Below, piece by piece: positions 1 through 5,154 of a stretch of DNA of 10,934 bases. How positions within the stretch are numbered: the first letter of the stretch is position 1; each line of letters begins with the position of its first letter. The position numbers were made by a program, and so were the translations under genes. The notes beneath the pieces are model-generated. The model was not told the DNA's origin, did no database searches, and saw only the letters and a list, made by a program, of their open reading frames with translations. Location: contig JAQTQF010000035.1 of assembly GCA_028712345.1 (NCBI GenBank), positions 1 to 10,934 on the forward strand, given 5' to 3'. The DNA is from Phycisphaerae bacterium (GTDB lineage: Bacteria > Planctomycetota > Phycisphaerae > Sedimentisphaerales > UBA12454).

Positions 1-70
1 TTTTGTGCGGTATTAGTTGGTACGGAATGTTGTTTTTAACCGCGGATTACACGGATTTATTTAGGGATAA
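1..70 (+). repeat. 70-bp direct repeat, copy 1
   Basis: Bases 1-66 are identical to 2240-2305. The match continues to base 70 with one A/G difference at 67 versus 2306, then stops. The copy begins at the window edge, so its true left end is unknown. It carries an internal near-tandem CGGATT at 43-48 and 52-57. Together with the second copy it brackets the three-gene operon at 287-1935, in direct orientation. No open reading frame is apparent in it. It could be an intergenic repeat family, a duplication scar or a recombination site. Confidence 0.9.
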
Positions 71-71
71 C

Positions 72-133
72 CCCGCACCTATTTACCCCGCCAGAAAAAT
101 GCGGGGCAGGCGGCAGAGCCTAATATGTGCGGG
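72..133. repeat. G+C-rich nested inverted repeats after repeat copy 1
   Basis: An outer pair CCCGCAC (72-78) and GTGCGGG (127-133) encloses an inner pair CCCCGC (86-91) and GCGGGG (101-106) with a 9-nt loop. A related GCAC-type inverted repeat follows the second 70-bp copy at 2345-2383, so this palindrome may belong to the same composite repeat. It lies just upstream of the promoter at 152-179. Confidence 0.5.
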
Positions 134-151
134 ATTTACCGACATTTTCCG

Positions 152-179
152 TTGAGTTTGGGAAAAGCGGTGATATAAT
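152..179 (+). promoter_or_regulatory. Extended -10 sigma70-type promoter for the 287-1935 operon
   Basis: A TTGAGT -35 (152-157) is separated by 16 nt from a perfect TATAAT -10 (174-179). A TGN extension at 171-173 makes it an extended -10 element. Transcription would start near 186 and leave a leader of about 100 nt before the first start codon at 287. It is the best promoter match in the left part of the window. It lies between the first 70-bp repeat and the operon, so the cassette appears to carry its own promoter. Confidence 0.6.
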
Positions 180-286
180 TAAAATCTGCATTGAGGACGA
201 ACAGCAACGGAAAAGAATCGAACAACATCGCGGCAAAAAAGAAATAAATTAAAACCGAAATCGGATAAAATTTTTGAGAGGATATT

Positions 287-796
287 ATGCCTCGTTTTGA
301 AGTAGTCGGAATCGGGCGTGAGACAGGTAAGAAGCGTGTTCGGATTTATGAAGTGGCCGATCAGGAATCCGCAATCACCGCTGCCGCTGCTGACGGCACT
401 GTCGTTGATGTCGGAAAAATTCGTCAATTACCGGAAATACCTGCGTCAGAATCCCAAAAACAATACGCAAAATCACTCGGAATTGATTTCCCATCCGATA
501 TAAGTAAGATTGAAATAAGCCGATTGATTGATAAAAAAAGCGATGAGTCATATAATGAGGAGATGACCGATGATGATGCCTTGTCGCAAGTGACACCTTC
601 CCAAATAATTGAGGAATTGGACAGTCGCTGTATAGCCGCTATTCTTATAACATTTGACGATGCAGTTAATTTCAAAAAACTTGCTGGCGTAAAATGTTCT
701 ATCTCTTTTTCTGATAATTTTACAGAAACTGAAATGCGAATGTTGCTGGTCGAGATAGGTTATCAATACGCCAAAGACCTTGAGAAAAATTTATGA
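287..796 (+). CDS. Hypothetical two-domain small protein, first gene of repeat-bracketed operon
   Basis: This 169-residue soluble protein has no assigned function and no signal peptide or membrane segment. Residues 1-47 (FEVVGIGRETG, then a spaced A..G..V pattern) resemble a small beta-rich domain seen at the start of some planctomycete proteins and, loosely, the N-terminal region of GspF-type proteins. Residues 54-83 (SESQKQYAKSLGI followed by ISKIEISRLID) form a helical motif similar to DUF3072-like segments. A related motif occurs in the next gene product. The C-terminal part (100-169) is predicted alpha/beta and not recognised. The ATG at 287 has a GAGAGG ribosome binding site at 276-281. 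The stop overlaps the next start as ATGA, so the two are probably translationally coupled. The domain comparisons are from memory and tentative. Confidence 0.8.
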   Translation: MPRFEVVGIGRETGKKRVRIYEVADQESAITAAAADGTVVDVGKIRQLPEIPASESQKQYAKSLGIDFPSDISKIEISRLIDKKSDESYNEEMTDDDALSQVTPSQIIEELDSRCIAAILITFDDAVNFKKLAGVKCSISFSDNFTETEMRMLLVEIGYQYAKDLEKNL

Positions 797-1110
797 GCAG
801 GGATAAGCGGAAAGGCGGCTATATTTTCAGGCGAGTATCCATTGAAATACCGGATAGGGGAAAAAATGAGGATTCCATAACTGATAACCAACTGGAATAC
901 ATCAAAACCTTAGCTCCTGATTTTCGATTTGAAGGCGGCTTGGAAAGTCTCGGCAAGTGGCAGGCATCCGCTATTATAACCCAGATTAAGGAAAAACGGG
1001 ATGATTTAAAATACAATATTGCCAAACACAAAAAAGGCAGTAAACTCAAAAAGCTATTTTGGCTGATTGTTGTAATTGTCATTATCTATTATTTCGCAAA
1101 ATCACGGTAG
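793..1110 (+). CDS. Hypothetical tail-anchored membrane protein
   Basis: This 105-residue protein begins with a basic stretch (SRDKRKGG). Residues 30-66 carry a motif, TDNQLEYIKTL followed by LGKWQASAIITQI, that parallels the Q-x-x-Y-x-K-[ST]-L plus K-x-x-x-S-x-[IL]-I motif of the preceding protein. A charged linker leads to one hydrophobic helix at about 88-102 (KLFWLIVVIVIIYYFA) ending four residues before the C-terminus, which suggests a tail-anchored inner-membrane protein with its bulk in the cytoplasm. Its ATG overlaps the previous stop codon (ATGA), and the next gene starts 9 bp after its TAG. Function is unknown. The shared motif and tight spacing suggest the first two products act together or share a partner. 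Confidence 0.78.
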   Translation: MSRDKRKGGYIFRRVSIEIPDRGKNEDSITDNQLEYIKTLAPDFRFEGGLESLGKWQASAIITQIKEKRDDLKYNIAKHKKGSKLKKLFWLIVVIVIIYYFAKSR

Positions 1111-1119
1111 AGGTGTTTT

Positions 1120-1935
1120 ATGAAAACTCAATGCCCAAATTGTAAGGCCGAATTTAAGGTACCGGAACATTATCTCGGTAAAAAAGTAAAATGCCTGAAA
1201 TGTAAAAATTCATTCATAATAGGATTGCCTAAGCTCGAACCTGAACAAACCCCAGTACCAGTGCCGCTGAATAATCTGCCGCCGATACCGGCAAAACAAA
1301 AAGATAATTTCTTTGTGAAACTCTGGCACGGATCACCTATTGCTTTCAGGACAGCTTTTCTGGCCACTTTGGGTGTCATATCAGCATTAGCATTTGCTTA
1401 TTATCTAATGAGTGCACCAAAATTTCTTAACAAAAATGCTTCTATGCAAAATACTGAGGCCTCATCAAACCGATATATATCGTCGTCAGGTTATAAACTC
1501 GCGGGTTGCATCGTATTATTAAATTATGTCAGTGAGTTTCAAGTGTTGGCCAATGCAAGAGCAAATGCCGCTCGTGAATTTGACTTGGGGGACGAAGTCG
1601 GGTTATACGGTTTTTTATCTGTTATAAAAATAACAGAATCACAGTTAGAAGATTTATATTTAAAAGTGCATAAACTTAACATGTCAGACGATATGGGTTT
1701 GCAATCGTGTTATAAGTCTTTATTGAATGCCATAGATACTGAATACGCCTTTCAAAAATCTATGCTACCTATAATTCAAAACCCGGACGATTTGCAGATC
1801 AGAGCTGATTTTCAAGAATTAAGCAAAAAGGCCGTTGAAAATAGTACATTTGCGACAACATCCATTTTAACCCTCTTATATTCTGTAGATGAGGGGCTAT
1901 ATGAAAAAATATGCTATACATGGAATGCTGATTGA
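1120..1935 (+). CDS. MJ0042-type zinc-ribbon transmembrane protein
   Basis: This 271-residue protein opens with a zinc ribbon: CPNC at residues 5-8 and CLKC at 25-28, in the KVPEHYLGKKVKC context typical of MJ0042/DUF-type finger domains common in planctomycetes and deltaproteobacteria. A Pro-rich linker (38-57) follows, then one membrane helix at about 78-97. Residues 98-271 are a predicted helical domain on the far side of the membrane with no family I recognise. The ATG at 1120 has a strong AGAGGTG site at 1109-1115 overlapping the previous gene's stop. Known roles of such fingers are poorly defined; metal binding is expected from the four cysteines. It is the last gene of the cassette; no intrinsic terminator is obvious directly after it, but a REP-like hairpin lies about 125 bp downstream. 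Confidence 0.82.
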   Translation: MKTQCPNCKAEFKVPEHYLGKKVKCLKCKNSFIIGLPKLEPEQTPVPVPLNNLPPIPAKQKDNFFVKLWHGSPIAFRTAFLATLGVISALAFAYYLMSAPKFLNKNASMQNTEASSNRYISSSGYKLAGCIVLLNYVSEFQVLANARANAAREFDLGDEVGLYGFLSVIKITESQLEDLYLKVHKLNMSDDMGLQSCYKSLLNAIDTEYAFQKSMLPIIQNPDDLQIRADFQELSKKAVENSTFATTSILTLLYSVDEGLYEKICYTWNAD

Positions 1936-2060
1936 TTTAAAGATTGTAAGACAGGCAATAGGTTTGACGGTTGTTATCTCGGCGGGCAAATAAAATCGAA
2001 ACGAACCCTGCCCCCTGCCTTCGCAGAGGTAAACTCCGTGATGGCATGAAAAAGGGAGAA

Positions 2061-2083
2061 CCCCGTCATACAAGATGACGGGG
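2061..2083 (+). repeat. REP-like palindrome, copy 1
   Basis: Stem CCCCGTCAT (2061-2069) pairs perfectly with ATGACGGGG (2075-2083) around the loop ACAAG. It is preceded by GAA and followed by CTAAACA, flanks shared with the copies at 3038 and 3680. The loop differs by one base from the GCAAG of the other copies. Confidence 0.88.
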
Positions 2084-2239
2084 CTAAACATATCTCTCCG
2101 TATTACATTGAAACTTGCGCGTTTTTGTCGAACTTTTTGCTAAAAAAAAATGGCCAAAATCGTAAATGCTTATTGGATGGGGAGTAAAAAATTTGCAAAA
2201 AATTTCATTTTTAACAAAAGTGTAAAAAATAAAATGCGC

Positions 2240-2309
2240 TTTTGTGCGGTATTAGTTGGTACGGAATGTTGTTTTTAACCGCGGATTACACGGATTTATT
2301 TAGGGGTAA
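2240..2309 (+). repeat. 70-bp direct repeat, copy 2
   Basis: This is the second copy of the sequence at 1-70, in the same orientation, with 69 of 70 bases identical. Such low divergence suggests recent duplication, gene conversion or active maintenance. The base just to its left is C, but copy 1 starts at the window edge, so the left border cannot be set. Confidence 0.92.
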
Positions 2310-2344
2310 ATAGCGCGGGTTTTTAACGAAGAAAGAAGGTTTGA

Positions 2345-2383
2345 CCCCGCACCGGTTTAAAGAATTATTAGTTTGGTGCGGGG
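2345..2383. repeat. Inverted repeat CCCCGCACC / GGTGCGGGG
   Basis: The 9-bp arms (2345-2353 and 2375-2383) are perfect and extend one more A-T pair (2344/2384), with a 21-nt loop. It lies 35 bp after the second 70-bp repeat. A related CCCGCAC/GTGCGGG pair follows the first copy, so a composite repeat is possible. The right arm abuts the putative -35 of the next promoter. Confidence 0.7.
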
Positions 2384-2412
2384 TTGACAAAGAGGTATTT
2401 CTAATAGACAAT
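2384..2412 (+). promoter_or_regulatory. Possible promoter for the membrane protein gene at 2524
   Basis: A perfect TTGACA (2384-2389) is followed after 17 nt by GACAAT (2407-2412, four of six matches to TATAAT). It begins immediately after the right arm of the inverted repeat, so a hairpin or bound protein there could affect it. The -10 is weak, so the call is tentative. Confidence 0.3.
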
Positions 2413-2523
2413 AGAGACAGTTTATTGTGATAATTTATGGAAGATTGAGGAAAATAAGGCCAAGAAAGCTCTGCAAACGGAAGCGGGAAAATAGAATTTA
2501 AGGTTATATAAGGAATTAGACGC

Positions 2524-2967
2524 ATGGATTCTACCACTGCAGAAATATTATTTCTTGTAATGTTTGGTGTTTCTATCAGTTTTTCGGCTAACAATGTCAT
2601 TACGGAAATTTTCCCTCTTGGAGTAGGCCATCTGCTAACGGATGGAATTAAAAGTTTTTTCATACGAGCGTTTTTTGTGGGAATCACAGGGGTATTGTGG
2701 TCGATATGTTTGGTTGCTTCACTGAAGTTCTGCAAAACCATCGACAACTCTCACGGATTTGCCTACGATGTCGTAACTGTACTTTTGTTATTGCTTATGT
2801 CAGCATCTTCTTGGCTTTGCGACCATGTTGCCCGAGTAATTTTTTATCCGTTTCAGAACATTGTAAACATTAGAGAAAAAAAATATTCATCGGTAGATTT
2901 GATGTTTGTTCTGATTTACTTTCTAATTATTGGGATTCTTTTTTCTTTAAGGAAATTGTTCTCGTAA
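2524..2967 (+). CDS. Hypothetical four-helix integral membrane protein
   Basis: This 147-residue, very hydrophobic protein has probable membrane helices at about 6-22, 46-68, 80-97 and 124-143. A short charged loop (113-123, NIREKKYSS) separates the last two. No signature motif, catalytic residues or family is recognised. The ATG at 2524 has an AAGGA ribosome binding site at 2510-2514 with 9-nt spacing, which supports both the start and the reality of the gene. It stands alone between the second 70-bp repeat and the REP/RAYT region, and a REP-like palindrome follows 70 bp after its stop. It could be an accessory membrane protein acquired with the repeats, or an ordinary lineage-specific protein; the sequence does not decide. 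Confidence 0.72.
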   Translation: MDSTTAEILFLVMFGVSISFSANNVITEIFPLGVGHLLTDGIKSFFIRAFFVGITGVLWSICLVASLKFCKTIDNSHGFAYDVVTVLLLLLMSASSWLCDHVARVIFYPFQNIVNIREKKYSSVDLMFVLIYFLIIGILFSLRKLFS

Positions 2968-3037
2968 CAGTCCAATTACAAAGTTACGGAACTTCAATTC
3001 GATTCGCAAGATTTTATAGCGGATGACAAACTACGAA

Positions 3038-3060
3038 CCCCGTCATGCAAGATGACGGGG
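3038..3060 (+). repeat. REP-like palindrome, copy 2, upstream of transposase
   Basis: Stem CCCCGTCAT (3038-3046), loop GCAAG and stem ATGACGGGG (3052-3060) form a perfect 9-bp hairpin, flanked by ACGAA on the left and CTAAACA on the right. It ends 53 bp before the preferred start of the transposase gene. An upstream in-frame ATG at 3045 lies inside it and is not believed to be the real start. Confidence 0.9.
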
Positions 3061-3113
3061 CTAAACATGAAATTAAGATTGCGTTGCAAATAAAACAAAA
3101 GTATTATTCGATT

Positions 3114-3566
3114 ATGGAGAGAAAACTAATCGGATATATGATTACATGGACAACATACGGCACATGGCTGCAAGGCGATGAAAGAGGTTATGTAAAAGAC
3201 GGCATAATTCTGCCGGCAAACGATAAATTAAAATCCGCAAATCAGGAACAGCAAAAATTCCAAACCGTTAAACTCAATTCAATTCAGAAACAAATTGTCG
3301 AAGAGGCAATACTGCAAGAGGCAAAAAGAATCGAACAGGAAATTCCGGCAATCGCAGTTTGTTCCAATCATGTACATATCGTTGCGAAAGTTTCATCAGA
3401 ATCAATCGAACAAGCTGCCCATAGATATAAACGGTTGTCCAGTTTCTTTCTTCGCGAGGCCGGTCTGGACGGCAAAATATGGTCAAAAGGATTTGATAAA
3501 AGATTCTGTTTTACGGATAAAGATATAGAACAGAAAATCAAATATGTAAACGGTCATAAATCGTAA
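3114..3566 (+). CDS. REP-associated tyrosine transposase (RAYT), Y1/HUH single-strand nuclease
   Basis: The product (150 residues from the ATG at 3114) belongs to the transposase IS200-like/REP-associated Y1 family, which cuts and joins single-stranded DNA at REP hairpins. It has the HUH motif as H86-V-H88 (SNHVHIV) and a candidate catalytic tyrosine, Y105, in the following helix (AAHRYKRLSS). The conserved flanks GYMITWTTYGTWLQGDERG (8-26) and WSKGFDKRFCF (123-133) match planctomycete members I recall. Both catalytic elements are present and the length fits a complete protein. The reading frame is open back to 3045, but that start lies inside a REP palindrome; family members begin close to residue 1 as given here. 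No clear Shine-Dalgarno is visible. REP-like palindromes lie on both sides, the usual arrangement for RAYTs. Confidence 0.88.
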   Translation: MERKLIGYMITWTTYGTWLQGDERGYVKDGIILPANDKLKSANQEQQKFQTVKLNSIQKQIVEEAILQEAKRIEQEIPAIAVCSNHVHIVAKVSSESIEQAAHRYKRLSSFFLREAGLDGKIWSKGFDKRFCFTDKDIEQKIKYVNGHKS

Positions 3567-3577
3567 ATAAGGTTTAG

Positions 3578-3600
3578 CCCTGCCATCTTGCATGGCAGGG
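3578..3600 (-). repeat. REP-like palindrome, inverted copy with compensatory stem changes
   Basis: The stem CCCTGCCAT (3578-3586) pairs perfectly with ATGGCAGGG (3592-3600) around CTTGC, the complement of the GCAAG loop in the other copies. The flanking TTTAG on the left and TT on the right are the complement of the usual AA...CTAAA flanks. On the minus strand it therefore reads as a REP whose stem differs from the main type at two positions in each arm, with pairing kept. It lies 12 bp after the transposase stop and could also end its transcript. Confidence 0.88.
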
Positions 3601-3625
3601 TTGGAAACGATAACAAAGAAACGAA

Positions 3626-3646
3626 CCCCGTCATGCAAGATGACGG
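3626..3646 (+). repeat. REP-like palindrome, truncated copy
   Basis: CCCCGTCAT (3626-3634), loop GCAAG and ATGACGG (3640-3646) match the main type, but the right arm then runs into AAAATAAG instead of GGCTAAA. The last two stem pairs and the 3' flank are lost. The left flank ACGAA is intact. With the inverted copy 25 bp to its left it forms a head-to-head pair like a BIME. Confidence 0.85.
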
Positions 3647-3679
3647 AAAATAAGTTTGAAGAAATGTGATTTTTATGAA

Positions 3680-3702
3680 CCCCGTCATGCAAGATGACGG
3701 GG
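3680..3702 (+). repeat. REP-like palindrome, copy 5, at 3' end of the minus-strand gene
   Basis: This is a perfect full copy: CCCCGTCAT (3680-3688), GCAAG, ATGACGGGG (3694-3702), with GAA before and CTAAAC after. It lies 26 bp beyond the stop of the convergent minus-strand gene at 3729-4670, where a hairpin could help define or protect the mRNA 3' end. Confidence 0.9.
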
Positions 3703-3728
3703 CTAAACGAGTTTAAGGGCGGTTTACA

Positions 3729-4670
3729 TTATTCCGTGGCGGGGGTTGGGGTTTTGGAGACGGTTTTATTTATTTGCTCATTGAGCGTTTTTAATGTTTC
3801 CGTATTGTACTGCTGCAGGTCGCGCAGGTCTTTTCTTGTTTCATAAAGCCTTTTCCGAGTTTCGCTCAGTTCCGTTTCATAATTATAAAGTGTCCTTTTC
3901 GATGTTTCGGCCTGCGACTGCAAACTCATCATATCAAATTCATATAGTCTGGCTTTCTGTTTTGTGTTTTCGTATTCGGTCATCAGATTTCCGATGCTCG
4001 CATAGGCCTGGCGGAGTTTTTCCTGTTGAATTCTGCCGTTGATATTGCTCCATATATAAGCGCAAAGACTTATTGCAAAGGCGACGGTAACTATAACAGT
4101 GGTAAACTTTCGCGTTGGCATAGCTTTTATGGAATCTATCATCTTACGCAAAAGAGGTATGTGAAATCTGTCCGGCTCGTTTTGGGGCTGTCGGCTAAGA
4201 GACAGGGCGTTATTTTCTTCTTCAGCGAAAAGTTTTAAATCCGGAATCGCGGCCTGAGAAATGTCGGGCGAATGCTTAATGGTTAAATCGATAGCGGCTA
4301 CGGACGGCTTTGTGCTTTTCGGGGTTCCGATTGACGGGGCAGTTTTATGCAGATTCGACTCAAGAATATTATCCGACTTGAAAATTTTGTTCACAAGTTC
4401 GCTGATTTTGTTGACGGTATCCGTACTATCTAAAGATTCTGGATTGTCGGAGTCCTGCTGTTTTATAACTTTGTAAGCGTCGAGTGGAAGGTCAACTATG
4501 AAGGTTTTGTCTTTGTGTTTTCTGACCTGCACGACACCCAGCTTGGCGGCCTGCTGTACTATACCCGTAGAGACTCCCTGTCTGGCGGCATATTGTCCGA
4601 CAGTAAGCAGAGATTTTTTCCTGCTGAAGATAGGTTCTTTATTTGTATCAAAGCTGCTGTGCTCATTCAT
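3729..4670 (-). CDS. HTH-like / single-pass membrane / coiled-coil protein of unknown function
   Basis: The 313-residue product has three parts. Residues 21-60 (SLLTVGQYAARQGVSTGIVQQAAKLG..., ending in a short strand-like FIVDLP) look like an excisionase/MerR-type helix-turn-helix. A low-complexity, acidic and Ser-rich linker (70-185) follows. One membrane helix lies at about 189-208, preceded by basic residues (MPTRKFT), so the N-terminus should be cytoplasmic. Residues 212-302 are rich in E, K, R, Q, L and Y with heptad-like spacing and should form a long periplasmic coiled coil. No catalytic motif is seen. It resembles the layout of membrane-tethered DNA-binding regulators, but the HTH may instead bind a protein partner. 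No strong Shine-Dalgarno precedes the ATG at 4670. It is transcribed divergently from the signalling operon at 5155. Confidence 0.78.
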   Translation of the reverse strand: MNEHSSFDTNKEPIFSRKKSLLTVGQYAARQGVSTGIVQQAAKLGVVQVRKHKDKTFIVDLPLDAYKVIKQQDSDNPESLDSTDTVNKISELVNKIFKSDNILESNLHKTAPSIGTPKSTKPSVAAIDLTIKHSPDISQAAIPDLKLFAEEENNALSLSRQPQNEPDRFHIPLLRKMIDSIKAMPTRKFTTVIVTVAFAISLCAYIWSNINGRIQQEKLRQAYASIGNLMTEYENTKQKARLYEFDMMSLQSQAETSKRTLYNYETELSETRKRLYETRKDLRDLQQYNTETLKTLNEQINKTVSKTPTPATE

Positions 4671-4946
4671 AGAGACTGTCCCGTCAAAAAAGCTTCAAAC
4701 CAAAGGATACCTCTGAAAATTCATTTTGGCGGCAGAGCGAATCTTTTCCTCGCCGAACAGCGTCAGACAAAAGCCGCCTTATCTACGGATAAAGCCGATT
4801 TGTCTTCCTTGTCGGCGAGCAAAAATCTTCTACTTGCCGCTCAAAAGCAATTTTTAGAGCCATCCTTTACATATTTTCGGACTTTTTGCCCAAAATTCTT
4901 GAATTTATGAGCTGAAAATAAGCGTATCTTTCAGTTGCCAGCCCGA

Positions 4947-4980
4947 TTTTAGGGAAAAATTTCCTTGTAAGTCCCTAAAA
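4947..4980. repeat. 9-bp inverted repeat TTTTAGGGA / TCCCTAAAA
   Basis: Perfect 9-bp arms enclose a 16-nt loop. The plus-strand 3' side is A-rich rather than T-rich, and the minus-strand side has no T run, so it is unlikely to be an intrinsic terminator. It may be an operator or a structured leader for one of the divergent genes. Confidence 0.4.
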
Positions 4981-5038
4981 AAAAGACTTAAAATCAAAAA
5001 ATGCCATAACGCCCTATAACAACAGGGTTTAAAGCCTC

Positions 5039-5052
5039 AAAAACCGGTTTTT
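5039..5052. promoter_or_regulatory. 14-bp perfect palindrome, possible operator
   Basis: AAAAACCGGTTTTT is a perfect dyad about 65 bp upstream of the TATAAA at 5118-5123, a usual distance for an activator site. No factor is identified; the neighbouring HTH-like protein and the receiver proteins of the operon are only candidates. Confidence 0.35.
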
Positions 5053-5117
5053 CTGGATATGTCAAAAAGTATTCGTCCAAAACAAGTCGCAGCTTTATTG
5101 TGCCGATTAAAACAGTG

Positions 5118-5123
5118 TATAAA
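5118..5123 (+). promoter_or_regulatory. Possible -10 element of the signalling operon
   Basis: TATAAA lies 31 bp before the ATG at 5155. The hexamer at the expected -35 position (TTATTG, 5095-5100) is poor, which fits a promoter needing an activator, but the call rests on one short match. Confidence 0.3.
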
Positions 5124-5154
5124 TCGAGTCGGATAGTTTGTTTGCAGGTTTTAA

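Larger units (their letters stand above)
1936..2523. other. Gene-free interval holding repeats and A/T-rich DNA
   Basis: No convincing gene is seen here. In order it holds a possible REP half-site (ACGAACCCTGCC, 2001-2012), a complete REP-like palindrome (2061-2083), a strongly A/T-rich stretch (about 2100-2240) with A and T runs, the second 70-bp direct repeat (2240-2309), a GCAC inverted repeat (2345-2383) and a possible promoter (2384-2412). A minus-strand reading frame at 2286-2747 crosses the repeat and lies opposite a better-supported gene, so it is taken as spurious. Confidence 0.6.
4671..5154. other. Divergent intergenic region
   Basis: These 484 bp separate the minus-strand HTH/coiled-coil gene from the plus-strand signalling operon. 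A plus-strand open frame enters from opposite the HTH gene and continues to 4910, but it has no ribosome binding site and no recognisable protein, so it is not called. Visible structure: CTCGCCG (4749-4755) with CGGCGAG (4813-4819) as a long-loop inverted repeat, TTTTAGGGA (4947-4955) with TCCCTAAAA (4972-4980), the palindrome at 5039-5052 and a TATAAA near 5118. The size suggests regulatory sites for both genes. Confidence 0.5.

Noticed and set aside
127..252. A 41-codon GTG-initiated open frame with plausible amino-acid composition, possibly a gene remnant
   Set aside because: It has no ribosome binding site, a stop just upstream, and the extended -10 promoter of the next operon lies inside it; it is better explained as leader DNA.
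2240..2309. Integron attC site or phage attachment site
   Set aside because: No convincing attC-type core pair or adjacent integrase or tRNA gene is present; a 70-bp repeat alone does not support this.
2286..2747. A 153-codon minus-strand open frame
   Set aside because: It runs through the direct repeat and inverted repeat and lies opposite a plus-strand gene that has a good ribosome site and clear membrane helices.
3045..3113. N-terminal extension of the transposase from the ATG at 3045
   Set aside because: That ATG lies inside a REP palindrome and the added residues do not resemble the family N-terminus, which starts near the ATG at 3114.
4515..4910. A 131-codon plus-strand open frame extending into the divergent intergenic region
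   Set aside because: It overlaps the HTH/coiled-coil gene antisense, has no ribosome site and no recognisable protein features.
4947..4980. Intrinsic terminator for one of the divergent genes
   Set aside because: The hairpin is A/T-rich and lacks a T run on the 3' side on either strand, and it lies upstream of both neighbouring genes.
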